Shown: positions 28,034-35,904 of the stretch, piece by piece
How positions within the stretch are numbered: position 1 is the stretch's first letter
Layout: each line of letters begins with the position of its first letter
Source: Persicitalea sp963716085
GTDB taxonomy: Bacteria; Bacteroidota; Bacteroidia; Cytophagales; Spirosomataceae
Direction of reading: 5' to 3'
Assembly (NCBI GenBank): GCA_963716085.1
Contig: OY970288.1
Span: 5,952,001-6,016,000 of the forward strand
Length of the DNA stretch: 64,000 nt
Notes under the pieces: model-generated
Databases searched by the model: none
What the model saw: only the letters and a program-made list of their open reading frames with translations
What the model was told of the DNA's origin: nothing
Position numbers and translations under genes: made by a program

Positions 28034-28516
28034 TTACGCGCCGAACACCGACGCGATCACCAGATAGGCAAACAGCACGACAAACCCTGTCAGGAAAGTT
28101 AAAGCTCCCAGCACTACGCCAGTTATCGCGGAGCCTTTGTCGCCAGGAGAAACCATTTTCTTTTTGATGCGGCTCAGGGTGGAAATCCCCAAAATCAGCC
28201 CGGCTGTTCCTGCCAGTACCCCCAAAATAAACAGCAAAAACGGACCCGGTAACGCAAGCGTCAAAATCGTGGTCAAGAGGCCGCCGCCGCTCAGCAACAC
28301 CGAGAGTAGTCCCGGCTTCTTGACCGCAGCGAGGCTGCGCGGATTTTGTGCTGTTTCAATCGTTTCGAGCAGACTGTTTTTCTCGAGTTGATGGCGGGCG
28401 GTATCAGACTCGATCCCTCCCCGGACGAATACCGGGAAGGGCTCGCCGTTCTGGCTGGGTACGGTATAAGACATTGAGATGAGCGCCAGGAAGAACAGAA
28501 AGAGTAGCTTTTTCAT
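28034..28516 (-). CDS. DUF4190-like membrane protein
   Basis: A 160-residue exported or membrane protein with a signal peptide (MKKLLFLFFLALISMSYTVPSQ; ATG at 28516 chosen over 28540). A charged linker (about residues 25-75) precedes paired hydrophobic helices separated by the SRIKKKMVSPGDKGSAITGVVLG loop typical of DUF4190 modules. Function unknown. It is a paralogue in layout of the next gene upstream and could share a role at the membrane. Confidence 0.75.
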   Translation of the reverse strand: MKKLLFLFFLALISMSYTVPSQNGEPFPVFVRGGIESDTARHQLEKNSLLETIETAQNPRSLAAVKKPGLLSVLLSGGGLLTTILTLALPGPFLLFILGVLAGTAGLILGISTLSRIKKKMVSPGDKGSAITGVVLGALTFLTGFVVLFAYLVIASVFGA

Positions 28517-28540
28517 AGAAAATAGTCTTCTTGAAACCAC

Positions 28541-28570
28541 AAGTACCCGCGTCTTCTGGCGCGGGTACTT
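28541..28570 (-). terminator. Hairpin between the two DUF4190-like genes
   Basis: A perfect 11-bp stem (AAGTACCCGCG / CGCGGGTACTT) with an 8-nt loop, placed after the stop of the upstream gene on the minus strand. The following T run is poor, so it may only attenuate. Confidence 0.55.
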
Positions 28571-28639
28571 GCTATTAAACCTACTTGTGTCGATAATCTT
28601 TCGAGGAGGCTAAATGACCCTGAACGGGGAAACCCGCCA

Positions 28640-29314
28640 TTACAAATAAAAGCCGCTGGAAGATACGGCCGCTACAACGATAAGTCCCAATAGGGCCACG
28701 ACACCGCCAAAAATGGTTCCCAGCAGTGCCATCGTTTTTGAGGACGCGGGAGCTTCTCCCTTCTTGACACGCCCCAGGCCAATGATTCCCAGCACTAGCC
28801 CGGCAATTCCGAGCAGCAGGCCGAATCCGCCACCAACGAACAGCAACAGCAGTCCTGCTCCACCAAATATCAACGAGAGAAGGGCAACTGTGTCCTGCGC
28901 CTTGGTTGCCTTAACCGCTTCGGGCGCATTTGCTTTCTTGATCTGCTTCTCAATCTTTTTCGCGACCATTCTCTGCGTCCAGGTCAGCTTGGCGGGCTTG
29001 GCAGCGGTTGCCTTTGCTTCGGCGGGGGCGGCCTTCGTGGTGATTGCCTCGGCCGGAATGGCCGCCAGGGCGGCTTCTTGCTCGGTGACTACGGCTATTT
29101 CTTCGTTAGCCGAAGCAGATAGTTGTTGCGGAGCCGCGACGGCTGGCCTGGCAGCATCGGCCACTGTGGCTACTTCGGCGAGAGCGGTGGTTTTGACTTG
29201 TTTTTGGCTGCTGGAAACGGCGGCGCTGGAATAGTTGAAAGTCGGGTATTCCTTTTTCTGGCACGATACAAACACACTGACCGACAACAGAAGTAAAAAG
29301 ATTTTCTTCATCAC
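28640..29314 (-). CDS. Lipoprotein with alanine-rich linker and DUF4190-like C-terminus
   Basis: A 224-residue lipoprotein (lipobox FVSCQ, cysteine about residue 19). Residues 35-125 are rich in alanine, valine, glutamate and lysine without a fold signature. The C-terminal part has two hydrophobic segments with a GRVKKGEAPASSKTMALLG loop, matching the DUF4190 pattern seen in the downstream gene. Function unknown. Confidence 0.72.
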   Translation of the reverse strand: MMKKIFLLLLSVSVFVSCQKKEYPTFNYSSAAVSSSQKQVKTTALAEVATVADAARPAVAAPQQLSASANEEIAVVTEQEAALAAIPAEAITTKAAPAEAKATAAKPAKLTWTQRMVAKKIEKQIKKANAPEAVKATKAQDTVALLSLIFGGAGLLLLFVGGGFGLLLGIAGLVLGIIGLGRVKKGEAPASSKTMALLGTIFGGVVALLGLIVVAAVSSSGFYL

Positions 29315-29371
29315 AAACAGATTTTTTGGTTAGATAATTGGAACAAACTTTTTCCTTTCAGCCCCAAATGT

Positions 29372-29402
29372 AAAAAAGCGCCGCTAAAAACTAGCGACGC
29401 TT
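29372..29402 (-). terminator. Intrinsic terminator of the beta-barrel gene
   Basis: Read on the minus strand this is an 11-bp stem (AAGCGTCGCTA / TAGCGGCGCTT, one mismatch) with a TTTTT-containing loop and a downstream run of T. It follows the stop of the outer membrane protein gene at 29427. Confidence 0.8.
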
Positions 29403-29426
29403 ATGGAAAGTTTTGGTTTTTTTGGG

Positions 29427-29951
29427 TCAGAACTTGAAGGAGATGCCGGCTTGCAGTATCCCGAACCCTGAACCTAATTCAGCATAAATACCCAAATTAG
29501 GCTGAAAGTAGTATTTTCCACCAATATGGGCAAGGGGAATAATTCCTCCGTTGTAAGCATTGCCGAATATGCTTCCAAGACCGTCAACATTGAAAGATAT
29601 GTTCCGATAGCCAAGGCCTACGCCACCGTATAGGTCAATCTGATCGTTATCAAGATTAAGCAATTCATTAAAATGGTAAGATCCACGAGCACCAATTGTC
29701 AAAACTGACCAACGGACACCAGACCCTAGGTAATTGGAGCGTCCAGAATACCCGGCTAACGCTCCGACGCTTATAGCATCATGAATTCCGTATTCAAAGG
29801 AACCGCCCAAACCGAGGCCGCCAGCGCCATAGGTGCCAACACCAATTCCCGCATTAAGAAGCTTGTCGCCTTTTTGATACTGCGCTATCGCGCTTTGGGC
29901 TGAAAATGCCAGCAGTGTTACAATAAATAGAGAGGAAAGTAATTTTTTCAT
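29427..29951 (-). CDS. Small outer membrane beta-barrel protein
   Basis: A 174-residue exported protein: signal peptide MKKLLSSLFIVTLLAFSAQSAIAQ (ATG at 29951; the longer frame to 30146 is not credible). Alternating amphipathic glycine/aromatic-rich strands follow (GIGVGTYGAGGLGLGGSFEY, GVGLGYRNISF) and the C-terminal residue is phenylalanine, as expected for BamA-recognised barrels of about eight strands. Probably a surface porin-like or adhesion barrel of unknown role, monocistronic. Confidence 0.8.
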   Translation of the reverse strand: MKKLLSSLFIVTLLAFSAQSAIAQYQKGDKLLNAGIGVGTYGAGGLGLGGSFEYGIHDAISVGALAGYSGRSNYLGSGVRWSVLTIGARGSYHFNELLNLDNDQIDLYGGVGLGYRNISFNVDGLGSIFGNAYNGGIIPLAHIGGKYYFQPNLGIYAELGSGFGILQAGISFKF

Positions 29952-30164
29952 GATTGAATAGATTTTGCTTTGTGAGTGATGTATGCAAAGAAAGGCGATT
30001 ATTCCTGGAAGGCAAAGTACTGGCTGCCGGAAGTTATTATTCGGTAGGGAAAACCGATTGAGCGGCATTTTTCGGCGAGTAAAACAGCAAGATGCCTGGC
30101 CAATCGGCGATGTTTGTGGCGATAACCGTACATTTATAGAGAACAAACCTTACGAATATACAAG

Positions 30165-30845
30165 ATGCCTGCTCACATTATCTACCCTCCTACGGAACCC
30201 TCTACGCCAGATACGCTCATCAGGGAATGTCTCGATTACCGGTCTTTCATGGAAGGCCGCCGGTCTTTGCGCTTCTTCTCCGATCATCCGGTATCAAAAG
30301 CGGCCATCGAACAGATTATTATGGCGGCTTCCGCCGCACCCTCCGGTGCGCACAAGCAACCGTGGACGTTCTGTGCGGTGAGCAGCGCTGAAATAAAGAA
30401 GAAAATCAGGGAAGCCGCCGAAGAAGAGGAATACCGCAGCTACAACGGCCGCATGAGCGAAGCGTGGCTCCGCGACCTGGAACCCTTCGCCACCGACTGG
30501 CACAAGCCGTTCCTGGAAACGGCCCCCTGGCTCATTATCGTCTTCCGGCAGATTTACGGACTGGGGGAGGAGGGAGAGAAACAAACCCACTACTACGTCA
30601 ACGAGTCGGTGGGCATTGCCTGCGGCTTCTTGCTTACCGCCATTCACCAGGCCGGGCTGGTGGCCCTCACGCACACGCCCAGCCCCATGGATTTCCTGAC
30701 CAAGGTTCTGGATCGTCCCGCCAACGAAAAGCCATTTTTACTCATCCCCGTCGGCTACGCGGCCCTGGATGCCACCGTTCCTGACCTGCGTAGAAAGGAG
30801 AGCGAGGAGGTGATTGTGTGGTACGAAAAGACGGAAGAAAGTTAA
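30165..30845 (+). CDS. Iodotyrosine deiodinase-like nitroreductase
   Basis: A 226-residue FMN protein of the nitroreductase fold. It has the FMN/phosphate regions RRSLRFFSDHPV and AASAAPSGAHKQPWTF. The segment corresponding to the lid of iodotyrosine deiodinase is conserved: E89, Y93 and K114 match the Glu-Tyr-Lys trio that binds the zwitterion of halotyrosine in the mammalian enzyme, and HYYVNESVGIACG and LLIPVGYAALDATVPDLRRK follow the same family. Bacterial members dehalogenate iodo-, bromo- or chlorotyrosine in vitro. Physiological use here is unknown. It may be co-transcribed with the hemJ-like gene 100 bp downstream. Confidence 0.85.
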   Translation: MPAHIIYPPTEPSTPDTLIRECLDYRSFMEGRRSLRFFSDHPVSKAAIEQIIMAASAAPSGAHKQPWTFCAVSSAEIKKKIREAAEEEEYRSYNGRMSEAWLRDLEPFATDWHKPFLETAPWLIIVFRQIYGLGEEGEKQTHYYVNESVGIACGFLLTAIHQAGLVALTHTPSPMDFLTKVLDRPANEKPFLLIPVGYAALDATVPDLRRKESEEVIVWYEKTEES

Positions 30846-30903
30846 ATACGACAACGCTGACAGCGTTATTCGTGGTAGTTTTGCTAACCGAACCAGATTT
30901 TTT

Positions 30904-30945
30904 AAGCCGAAAGCCGAAAGCCGAAAGCCGAAAGCCAATAGCCTA
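30904..30945. repeat. Tandem heptamer AAGCCGA array
   Basis: Six head-to-tail heptamers, four exact (AAGCCGA) and two diverged (AAGCCAA, TAGCCTA), ending just before the ATG of the hemJ-like gene. The unit is the reverse complement of the TCGGCTT family seen in the 27.1-27.3 kb element. No second arm is obvious. Confidence 0.75.
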
Positions 30946-30947
30946 TC

Positions 30948-31484
30948 ATGTACCTCTACGCCAAATCCCTGCACATCATTTTTATCGTAAGCTGGTTTGC
31001 GGGGCTTTTCTACATGCCGCGCCTTTTCGTTTACCATACCGAAGCCGACGACAAGCTCGAGCCGGAACGCGGTATTTTGTTCCAACAATTCGTCAAGATG
31101 GAGAGGCTGCTGTTTCGGGCGATCATGGTGCCGGCCATGTGGCTGACGCTGATTACGGGCTTCACGATGCTGTACCTTATGCCCGAATGGCTCGGCCAAG
31201 GCTGGATGCAGATTAAGCTGGGATTTGTGGCGGGGTTGGTCGTCTACCACCTTTATACCCGGAAATTGCTCTATGAACTGAAAGCGGAGCGGTTCCGCTT
31301 TTCTTCGTTGCAGCTAAGACTTTGGAACGAGGTAGCGACGGTGTTTCTGTTCGCCATTGTGTTTTTGGTAGTATTGAAAAGTGCCGTGCAGTGGATTTGG
31401 GGTGTGGTGGGGCTGGTGCTGTTTGCGGTGGCGATTATGGGGGCGGTAAGGCTGGCGAAGAAGGCGCGGGAGGGGAGAGGGTGA
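30948..31484 (+). CDS. hemJ: HemJ-like protoporphyrinogen oxidase / CopD-like membrane protein
   Basis: A 178-residue integral membrane protein with about five helices (near residues 5-22, 56-76, 84-102, 123-143, 148-166). The first helix carries the conserved histidine (KSLHIIFIVSWFAGLFYMPRLFVYH), and IKLGFV and LRLWNEVAT correspond to conserved HemJ segments. HemJ oxidises protoporphyrinogen IX to protoporphyrin IX in haem synthesis using a respiratory electron acceptor. The related CopD designation is also used for such sequences. The haem-synthesis role is likely rather than proven. Confidence 0.75.
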   Translation: MYLYAKSLHIIFIVSWFAGLFYMPRLFVYHTEADDKLEPERGILFQQFVKMERLLFRAIMVPAMWLTLITGFTMLYLMPEWLGQGWMQIKLGFVAGLVVYHLYTRKLLYELKAERFRFSSLQLRLWNEVATVFLFAIVFLVVLKSAVQWIWGVVGLVLFAVAIMGAVRLAKKAREGRG

Positions 31485-31541
31485 TATTCCGTTATTATTT
31501 TTTGCTGGCGCAAAATGACGGCCAGGATGGCCGTACCACAC

Positions 31542-31573
31542 AAAAAAGCCTTCGCAGGTGCGAAGGCTTTTTT
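31542..31573. terminator. Bidirectional terminator
   Basis: A perfect 14-bp inverted repeat (AAAAAAGCCTTCGC / GCGAAGGCTTTTTT, loop AGGT). It lies between the hemJ-like gene on the plus strand and tRNA-Leu on the minus strand and can serve both. Confidence 0.88.
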
Positions 31574-31585
31574 GCATTTGGAATG

Positions 31586-31667
31586 TGACGGAGGCGAGAC
31601 TCGAACTCGCATGCTGTGAAGCACACGCCTCTGAAACGTGCGTGTCTACCAATTCCACCACTCCGCC
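31586..31667 (-). tRNA. tRNA-Leu (anticodon CAG)
   Basis: Folds as a class II tRNA. The acceptor is GGCGGAG with CTCCGTC (one G-U pair), the D-arm contains GGTAGAC, and the anticodon loop is TTCAGAG closed by CACGT/GCGTG, giving CAG. A long variable arm (TGCTTCACAGCA) identifies leucine, and the T-arm is GCGAG-TTCGAGT-CTCGC. Discriminator A; CCA is not encoded. Confidence 0.95.
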
Positions 31668-31723
31668 AGATTGGGCCACAAAGATAGTGGTTGGGATGGG
31701 AAACGTGCAAGTTTTTTTGTGTA

Positions 31724-31861
31724 ATTAGTTGAGTTGTTTAGGGGTTTAGTTGTTTAGTCGTTTGATGATGAATAATTTACAACTCCACAACTCCACAACT
31801 CCACAACTCCACAACTCCACAACTCCACAACTCCACAACTCCACAACTCCACAACTCCACA
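31724..31861. repeat. Inverted-arm octamer element with perfect (ACAACTCC)10 array
   Basis: The left arm (31724-31768) has degenerate GTTTAGNN octamers. The right arm (31779-31858) is ten exact tandem copies of ACAACTCC, that is GGAGTTGT on the other strand, a unit that also occurs within the 13.5-kb element. It abuts the stop codon of the MBL nuclease gene. Such a perfect array should be variable in copy number between isolates. Confidence 0.85.
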
Positions 31862-31864
31862 ACC

Positions 31865-33262
31865 TTACACAATCACCCGCTCGTGCATCTCGGGAATGTG
31901 TACTCGGTCGAAGCCTTCGCGTCCGAGCTTCAGTTTGAAGGCAGCCTGGGTGTCGTATTCACCGTGTACGAGGAAAAGCTGCTGCACGCGGGAGGCGTCC
32001 TGGCAAGAGAGGAAGTCGATCATCTCGTTGTAGTCGCCGTGGGCGGAGAAGGATTCTAGTGATTGGATATTGGCCTTCACCTCGTAGTCCTGCCCAAAAA
32101 TGCGGACGTTCTTCTCGCCGTTTTTCAATTGGCCCGCCAGCGTGTGCGGCGCGGCGTAGCCCACAAACAAAATTGTGGTCGAGTCTTTCTCGATGTTGTT
32201 TTTGATGTGATGTTTTACGCGCCCAGCTTCGGCCATGCCCGAGGCCGAGATGATAATGCACGGCTCGTCGCGGTCGTTGATGGCCTTGGAATCGGCCACA
32301 TCCGAGACGTAGTGCAGGTACGGAAACGCAAAGGCATCGCCGTCGCGCTCGATGTATTCCAGGATTTCGGGATTGAAACACTGGTCGTTGGCCTTCATGA
32401 TGGCCGTGGCCTTGATCGCCAGCGGGCTGTCGATGTACACCGGAATGCGCGGCAGCTTGCCCGCGCTCGACAGGCGGTCGAGGGCATAAATCAACTCCTG
32501 CGTCCGGTCGATGGCGAAAGCGGGAATGATAAGCTTACCCCGGTCTTCGACGCAACATTTGTGGACGATGCGCTGCAGGTGCGCCTGCAAATCGGGCTGA
32601 TTGTCGTGCAGGCGGTCGCCGTAGGTGGACTCGCAGATAATGAAGTCGGCCTGCGGAAAGGTATCCCAGGGGCGCAGAATCTTGTCCTCAGGTCGCCCGA
32701 TGTCGCCCGTAAAGGTCAGTTTTTTGAACGTGCCGTTGTCCTTGATATTCAGGTTGACCGCTGCGCTGCCGATGATGTGGGCGGCATCGGTAAAGAAAAC
32801 ATCGACCTCGTCTTTACCCAACTGGAAGTTCTGGCCGTAGCGCACGGGCTTCAATAGGTCGAGGGCGCGCTCGGCGTCCTTGGAGTCGTAGAGCATTTCC
32901 AATTCCTCGCGGCCCTGTCGACGGCGGCGTTTGTTGATGCGGGAGACGTCTTTCTCCTGAATGTAGGCACTATCCAGAAGCATGATCTGAAGCAAATCCG
33001 CCGTGGCCCCGGTGCAGTAGATCGGCCCGTTGAAACCCTGCTTCACCAGCCGGGGAATCAGCCCGCTGTGGTCGATGTGAGCGTGGGAAAGCACCAGGTA
33101 GTCGATTTCTTTGGGATCAAAGCCGAAATTCTGGTTCAGATCGTCGGTCTGGATGCCCTGAAAAAGCCCGCAGTCGAGCAGAATTTTGGTGCCCAGGTCG
33201 GTGGTGATGAGGTGTTTGCTGCCCGTAACGATTCGGGCGGCTCCGTGGAATTGTAGTTGCAT
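31865..33262 (-). CDS. Metallo-beta-lactamase fold RNA nuclease (beta-CASP)
   Basis: A 465-residue beta-CASP metallohydrolase. The zinc motif SHAHIDHSG and flanking DCGLFQG are at the N-terminus, and TGDIGRPEDKILRPWD and ESTYGDR carry later ligands. The beta-CASP cap contains IPAFAIDRTQELIYAL and ISASGMAEAGRVKHHI, and the end has the FSAHGDYNEM motif. These enzymes are CPSF73/YSH1-like RNA endo/exonucleases acting in RNA maturation. ATG at 33262 is chosen because MQLQFHGAARIVTGS is the usual N-terminus; an upstream in-frame ATG at 33304 lies in repeat sequence. Confidence 0.9.
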   Translation of the reverse strand: MQLQFHGAARIVTGSKHLITTDLGTKILLDCGLFQGIQTDDLNQNFGFDPKEIDYLVLSHAHIDHSGLIPRLVKQGFNGPIYCTGATADLLQIMLLDSAYIQEKDVSRINKRRRRQGREELEMLYDSKDAERALDLLKPVRYGQNFQLGKDEVDVFFTDAAHIIGSAAVNLNIKDNGTFKKLTFTGDIGRPEDKILRPWDTFPQADFIICESTYGDRLHDNQPDLQAHLQRIVHKCCVEDRGKLIIPAFAIDRTQELIYALDRLSSAGKLPRIPVYIDSPLAIKATAIMKANDQCFNPEILEYIERDGDAFAFPYLHYVSDVADSKAINDRDEPCIIISASGMAEAGRVKHHIKNNIEKDSTTILFVGYAAPHTLAGQLKNGEKNVRIFGQDYEVKANIQSLESFSAHGDYNEMIDFLSCQDASRVQQLFLVHGEYDTQAAFKLKLGREGFDRVHIPEMHERVIV

Positions 33263-33295
33263 ATAGCGTGGGGGTGGTAAGGTGGCTTTTGTGAT

Positions 33296-33475
33296 AAGGC
33301 ACAAAGTGGAAAAGGCACAAAGTGAGAATTCACTACGGCGTTGCGCAGCTCAAAGGAAGTAACCTTTTCAAAAGCCGCAACATAAGTTGGTTATTCTTGA
33401 ATCTATAAAACTTTTGTACTGTTCCACTCATCTCTAGAAAAACTTTGTGCCTTTGGATCTTTGTGCCTTTGCCCC
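33296..33475. repeat. Inverted-arm octamer element (CTTTGTGC units), one arm inside hpt
   Basis: The right arm (33440-33475) reads CTTTGTGC, CTTTGGAT, CTTTGTGC, CTTTGCCC. The left arm (33296-33326) reads on the opposite strand CTTTGTGC, CTTTTCCA, CTTTGTGC, CTT. About 115 bp lie between. The right arm forms the last codons of hpt. Confidence 0.75.
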
Positions 33476-34003
33476 TTCTTCCAACACATACACTCCCGCC
33501 AGATTCCTGCCTTGCTCTTCGTAATCCAAGCCGAAGCCGACGACGAAGCGGTTTTCGATTTCGAAGCCGAGGTAGCGAATGCTGACGTCTTCGCGCAAGG
33601 CGTCGGGTTTGTGGAGCAAGGTAGCGATTTCTACGCTGGCCGCGCCTTTTTGGCTGAGTTGGGCGGTGAGCTGGGCCATCGTCAGGCCCGTGTCCACGAT
33701 GTCTTCGACGATAACGACGTGACGATCCTCTACGCTCTCTTCCAGTCCAATGATCTGCTTGACCTTGCCCGACGATTCCAGGCTTTGGTAGCTGGAAAGT
33801 CGCACGAACGTCACTTCGCAAGGAATTTGCAGATGCTTGAACAATTCGGCGGCAAAGAGGAACGCCCCTTTCAACACGACGATGAACAAAGGGTTCTTGT
33901 CTTTGTAATCGGCATCGAGTTGGCCCGCCAGCTCGACGGTTCTTTTCTCCAACACGGCCGGTTCCAGGAAAGGAACGAAAGTTTTATCTTTTACAGTAAT
34001 CAT
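33434..34003 (-). CDS. hpt: Hypoxanthine phosphoribosyltransferase
   Basis: A 189-residue purine salvage enzyme that converts hypoxanthine or guanine plus PRPP to IMP or GMP. The PRPP motif VVIVEDIVDTGLT (around residues 96-108) and the flexible loop VRLSSYQS are present, and VVGFGLDYEEQGRNL supplies the base-binding region. ATG at 34003 is preceded by GGAGA at a sensible distance; the upstream GTG is less likely. The natural end of the family is near VYVLEE; here twelve further residues (GAKAQRSKGTKFF) come from reading through the right arm of the repeat element. Confidence 0.92.
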   Translation of the reverse strand: MITVKDKTFVPFLEPAVLEKRTVELAGQLDADYKDKNPLFIVVLKGAFLFAAELFKHLQIPCEVTFVRLSSYQSLESSGKVKQIIGLEESVEDRHVVIVEDIVDTGLTMAQLTAQLSQKGAASVEIATLLHKPDALREDVSIRYLGFEIENRFVVGFGLDYEEQGRNLAGVYVLEEGAKAQRSKGTKFF

Positions 34004-34167
34004 ATTCTCCACTCAGTGGACTCGTCAACTTCGGGCTGAAATATACGCATAAATCAAGCTTTTGTCCTCCCCGTGCCGATTTTGTCCTAGCAGTCGACAA
34101 CATTTGTATCCAAGCCGGGTTTCGCTGAATCACTTGCTCATTCACACCATTTCAAGTTGTAAACTCC

Positions 34168-34911
34168 ATGAATTCTTTGCCTGACCTAGCCACAAAAACC
34201 CTTTTGGCCCACGAAATTCTGAACGAATACTACGGCGTACAGGAAATCTACGGCCGTACCGACCCCATGCACGAGCTGATCGGCACCATTCTCTCGCACC
34301 GCACCACCCACGCCAACGAAGTAACGGCTTACAAAACCATGCGGGCAAGATTTCCCACCTGGGAAGCCGTGCGCGATGCCCCGCTGACGAACCTCACCGA
34401 CGCTATCCGAACGGCCACCTATCCCGAGGTGAAAGCGCCCTACATCCAGAAAGTACTTACGCGATTGATCGAGGAAAGAGGAGAAGCCAACATCGACTTT
34501 CTGCACGACTTCTCTACCGAGGATGCTATGAAATGGCTCACTAATCTGCCAGGCGTTGGCCCTAAAACGGCGACACTGCTGCTGCTTTTTTATTTCAAGA
34601 AGCCCGTCATGCCCGTCGATACGCACGTCCACCGCGTCACGCAGCGGCTGGGCGTCATTGGCCCGAAGGTGAGTGCCAACAAGGCGCACGACATTCTGCT
34701 GAGCTATCTGCCACAGGACGCCACGGTACTCTTCAACTTTCACAAGCACTTCTACTGGCACGGGCAGCGGGTGTGCTTCTGGTCAGAGCCGAAATGCGGT
34801 GAGTGTGTTCTGCGAGAGATGTGCGATTACTATCAGGTGGGTGGCAAGATGGTGTTGAGTAGTACGGCGGGGAGGGGGAAGCGTCGAGATTCACCCCATC
34901 AAAAACCTTAG
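34168..34911 (+). CDS. Endonuclease III-like DNA glycosylase
   Basis: A 247-residue HhH-GPD repair glycosylase. The helix-hairpin-helix LPGVGPKTATLLLL includes the catalytic lysine position, the catalytic aspartate is in PVDTHVHRVTQRLG, and the [4Fe-4S] ligands are in the C-x6-C-x2-C-x5-C pattern (VCFWSEPKCGECVLREMC). The usual SQQTT of Nth is replaced by SHRTTHAN, marking a divergent subgroup, so damage preference may differ from E. coli Nth. It removes oxidised bases and nicks abasic sites. No operon partner. Confidence 0.86.
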   Translation: MNSLPDLATKTLLAHEILNEYYGVQEIYGRTDPMHELIGTILSHRTTHANEVTAYKTMRARFPTWEAVRDAPLTNLTDAIRTATYPEVKAPYIQKVLTRLIEERGEANIDFLHDFSTEDAMKWLTNLPGVGPKTATLLLLFYFKKPVMPVDTHVHRVTQRLGVIGPKVSANKAHDILLSYLPQDATVLFNFHKHFYWHGQRVCFWSEPKCGECVLREMCDYYQVGGKMVLSSTAGRGKRRDSPHQKP

Positions 34912-35058
34912 ATCTTTTCGCTCTTCTTTCAGATTGGTATCTCACCAGATCACCGCCGTTGGATTCCGTAATTCTCGACAAAAGGTTTTGTATGTATCAG
35001 CCACAATTACTATAATTGTAGCAATTAAAGACTAAGATATGGCATAAGTAACATAATT

Positions 35059-35379
35059 ATGGTATTTATTACCCCGGATGACACACTATCCAAACTCCCC
35101 ACTTTGCTCCGACAACACCGGATCAGAGAAGGTTTGACTCAAACCCAGCTTGCCGAAAAATCTAATGTCAGTCTTTCGGTAGTGCGTAAATTCGAGCAAA
35201 CCGGGCAGATTTCTTTGGAATCTTTTATCAAACTCGCCTTCACGCTAGATCTGACGGAGGGTATTTTGCTGGGAATCGAGCAAAAGCTACAGACTACCAA
35301 AAGCATTGATGAGATTCTTAAAAGCAAAGCCGGAAGTGACTCGAAGACAGCCGTCAGAAAGCGCGTACGCAATTCATGA
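35059..35379 (+). CDS. HipB-like XRE-family regulator
   Basis: A 106-residue helix-turn-helix protein (LRQHRIREGLTQTQLAEKSNVSLSVVRKFEQTGQISLESFIKLAFTL, residues 16-62 approximately) with a basic tail. Its stop overlaps the start of a hipA remnant by four bases, the normal hipBA layout, where HipB represses the operon and neutralises the HipA kinase. Since the kinase here is deleted, this regulator is an orphan antitoxin. Confidence 0.85.
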   Translation: MVFITPDDTLSKLPTLLRQHRIREGLTQTQLAEKSNVSLSVVRKFEQTGQISLESFIKLAFTLDLTEGILLGIEQKLQTTKSIDEILKSKAGSDSKTAVRKRVRNS

Positions 35380-35899
35380 AAAGCAATCTCAAGCCCGTAG
35401 AGCTACTACACGTAGTGCTGGACTTCGGCGATAGGCCAGCCTTGCCCGTGGGACGCCTGGTGCCGGATGGTGGCCGGATTTATTTTGAATATGATCCCGA
35501 ATTTCTGGATGCTGGACTACCCATCTCGCCCTACAGGCTTCCCCTAAAAGCGGCCACCTTTTCCTTTGACCCTTCGCTTTTCGAAGGGTTGCCGGGCGTT
35601 TTCAACGACAGTCTGCCCGATGGGTGGGGACGCTTGCTGCTGGACAGATTGCTGCGCTCCAATGGGGTTCTGCCCGAAACGTTCTCTCCCTTGGATCGTC
35701 TGGCTCAGGTGGGCAGAACGGGCATGGGTGCGTTGACTTACTAAGGCTAGCCCCACACGCGAATCTCTCCCGGAATGAGGCAGTTAAAATTATTGAAGAG
35801 GTTCGGGCCGCTCTGAGCGAATGGAAAATATTGGCTGCCAATCATGGAGCGACCAAAGAGAGTATTCAACTTATCGGGAAGCGAATAAATAAGCCTTAG
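35376..35899 (+). pseudogene. hipA remnant lacking the kinase core
   Basis: Residues 1-121 are a normal HipA N-terminal domain (ending QVGRTGMGALTY), stopping at 35742-35744. In the +2 frame from about 35741 the HipA C-terminal tail continues (HANLSRNEAVKIIEEVRAALSEWKILAAN) to 35899. The central kinase domain (some 250-300 residues in intact HipA) is missing. A single out-of-frame internal deletion near 35740 explains this. The product cannot phosphorylate its target. Confidence 0.85.
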
Positions 35900-35904
35900 A
35901 TCCC

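Noticed and set aside
31779..31861. Possible CRISPR-like array
   Set aside because: The unit is 8 bp, contiguous and without spacers; no cas genes in the window.
31750..31938. Open frame encoding QLHNSTTP repeats
   Set aside because: It is only the translation of the (ACAACTCC)10 array.
35624..35899. Separate small gene after hipA
   Set aside because: Its only meaningful part (HANLSRNEAVKIIEEV and on) is the HipA C-terminus in another frame; the rest is antisense-like filler.
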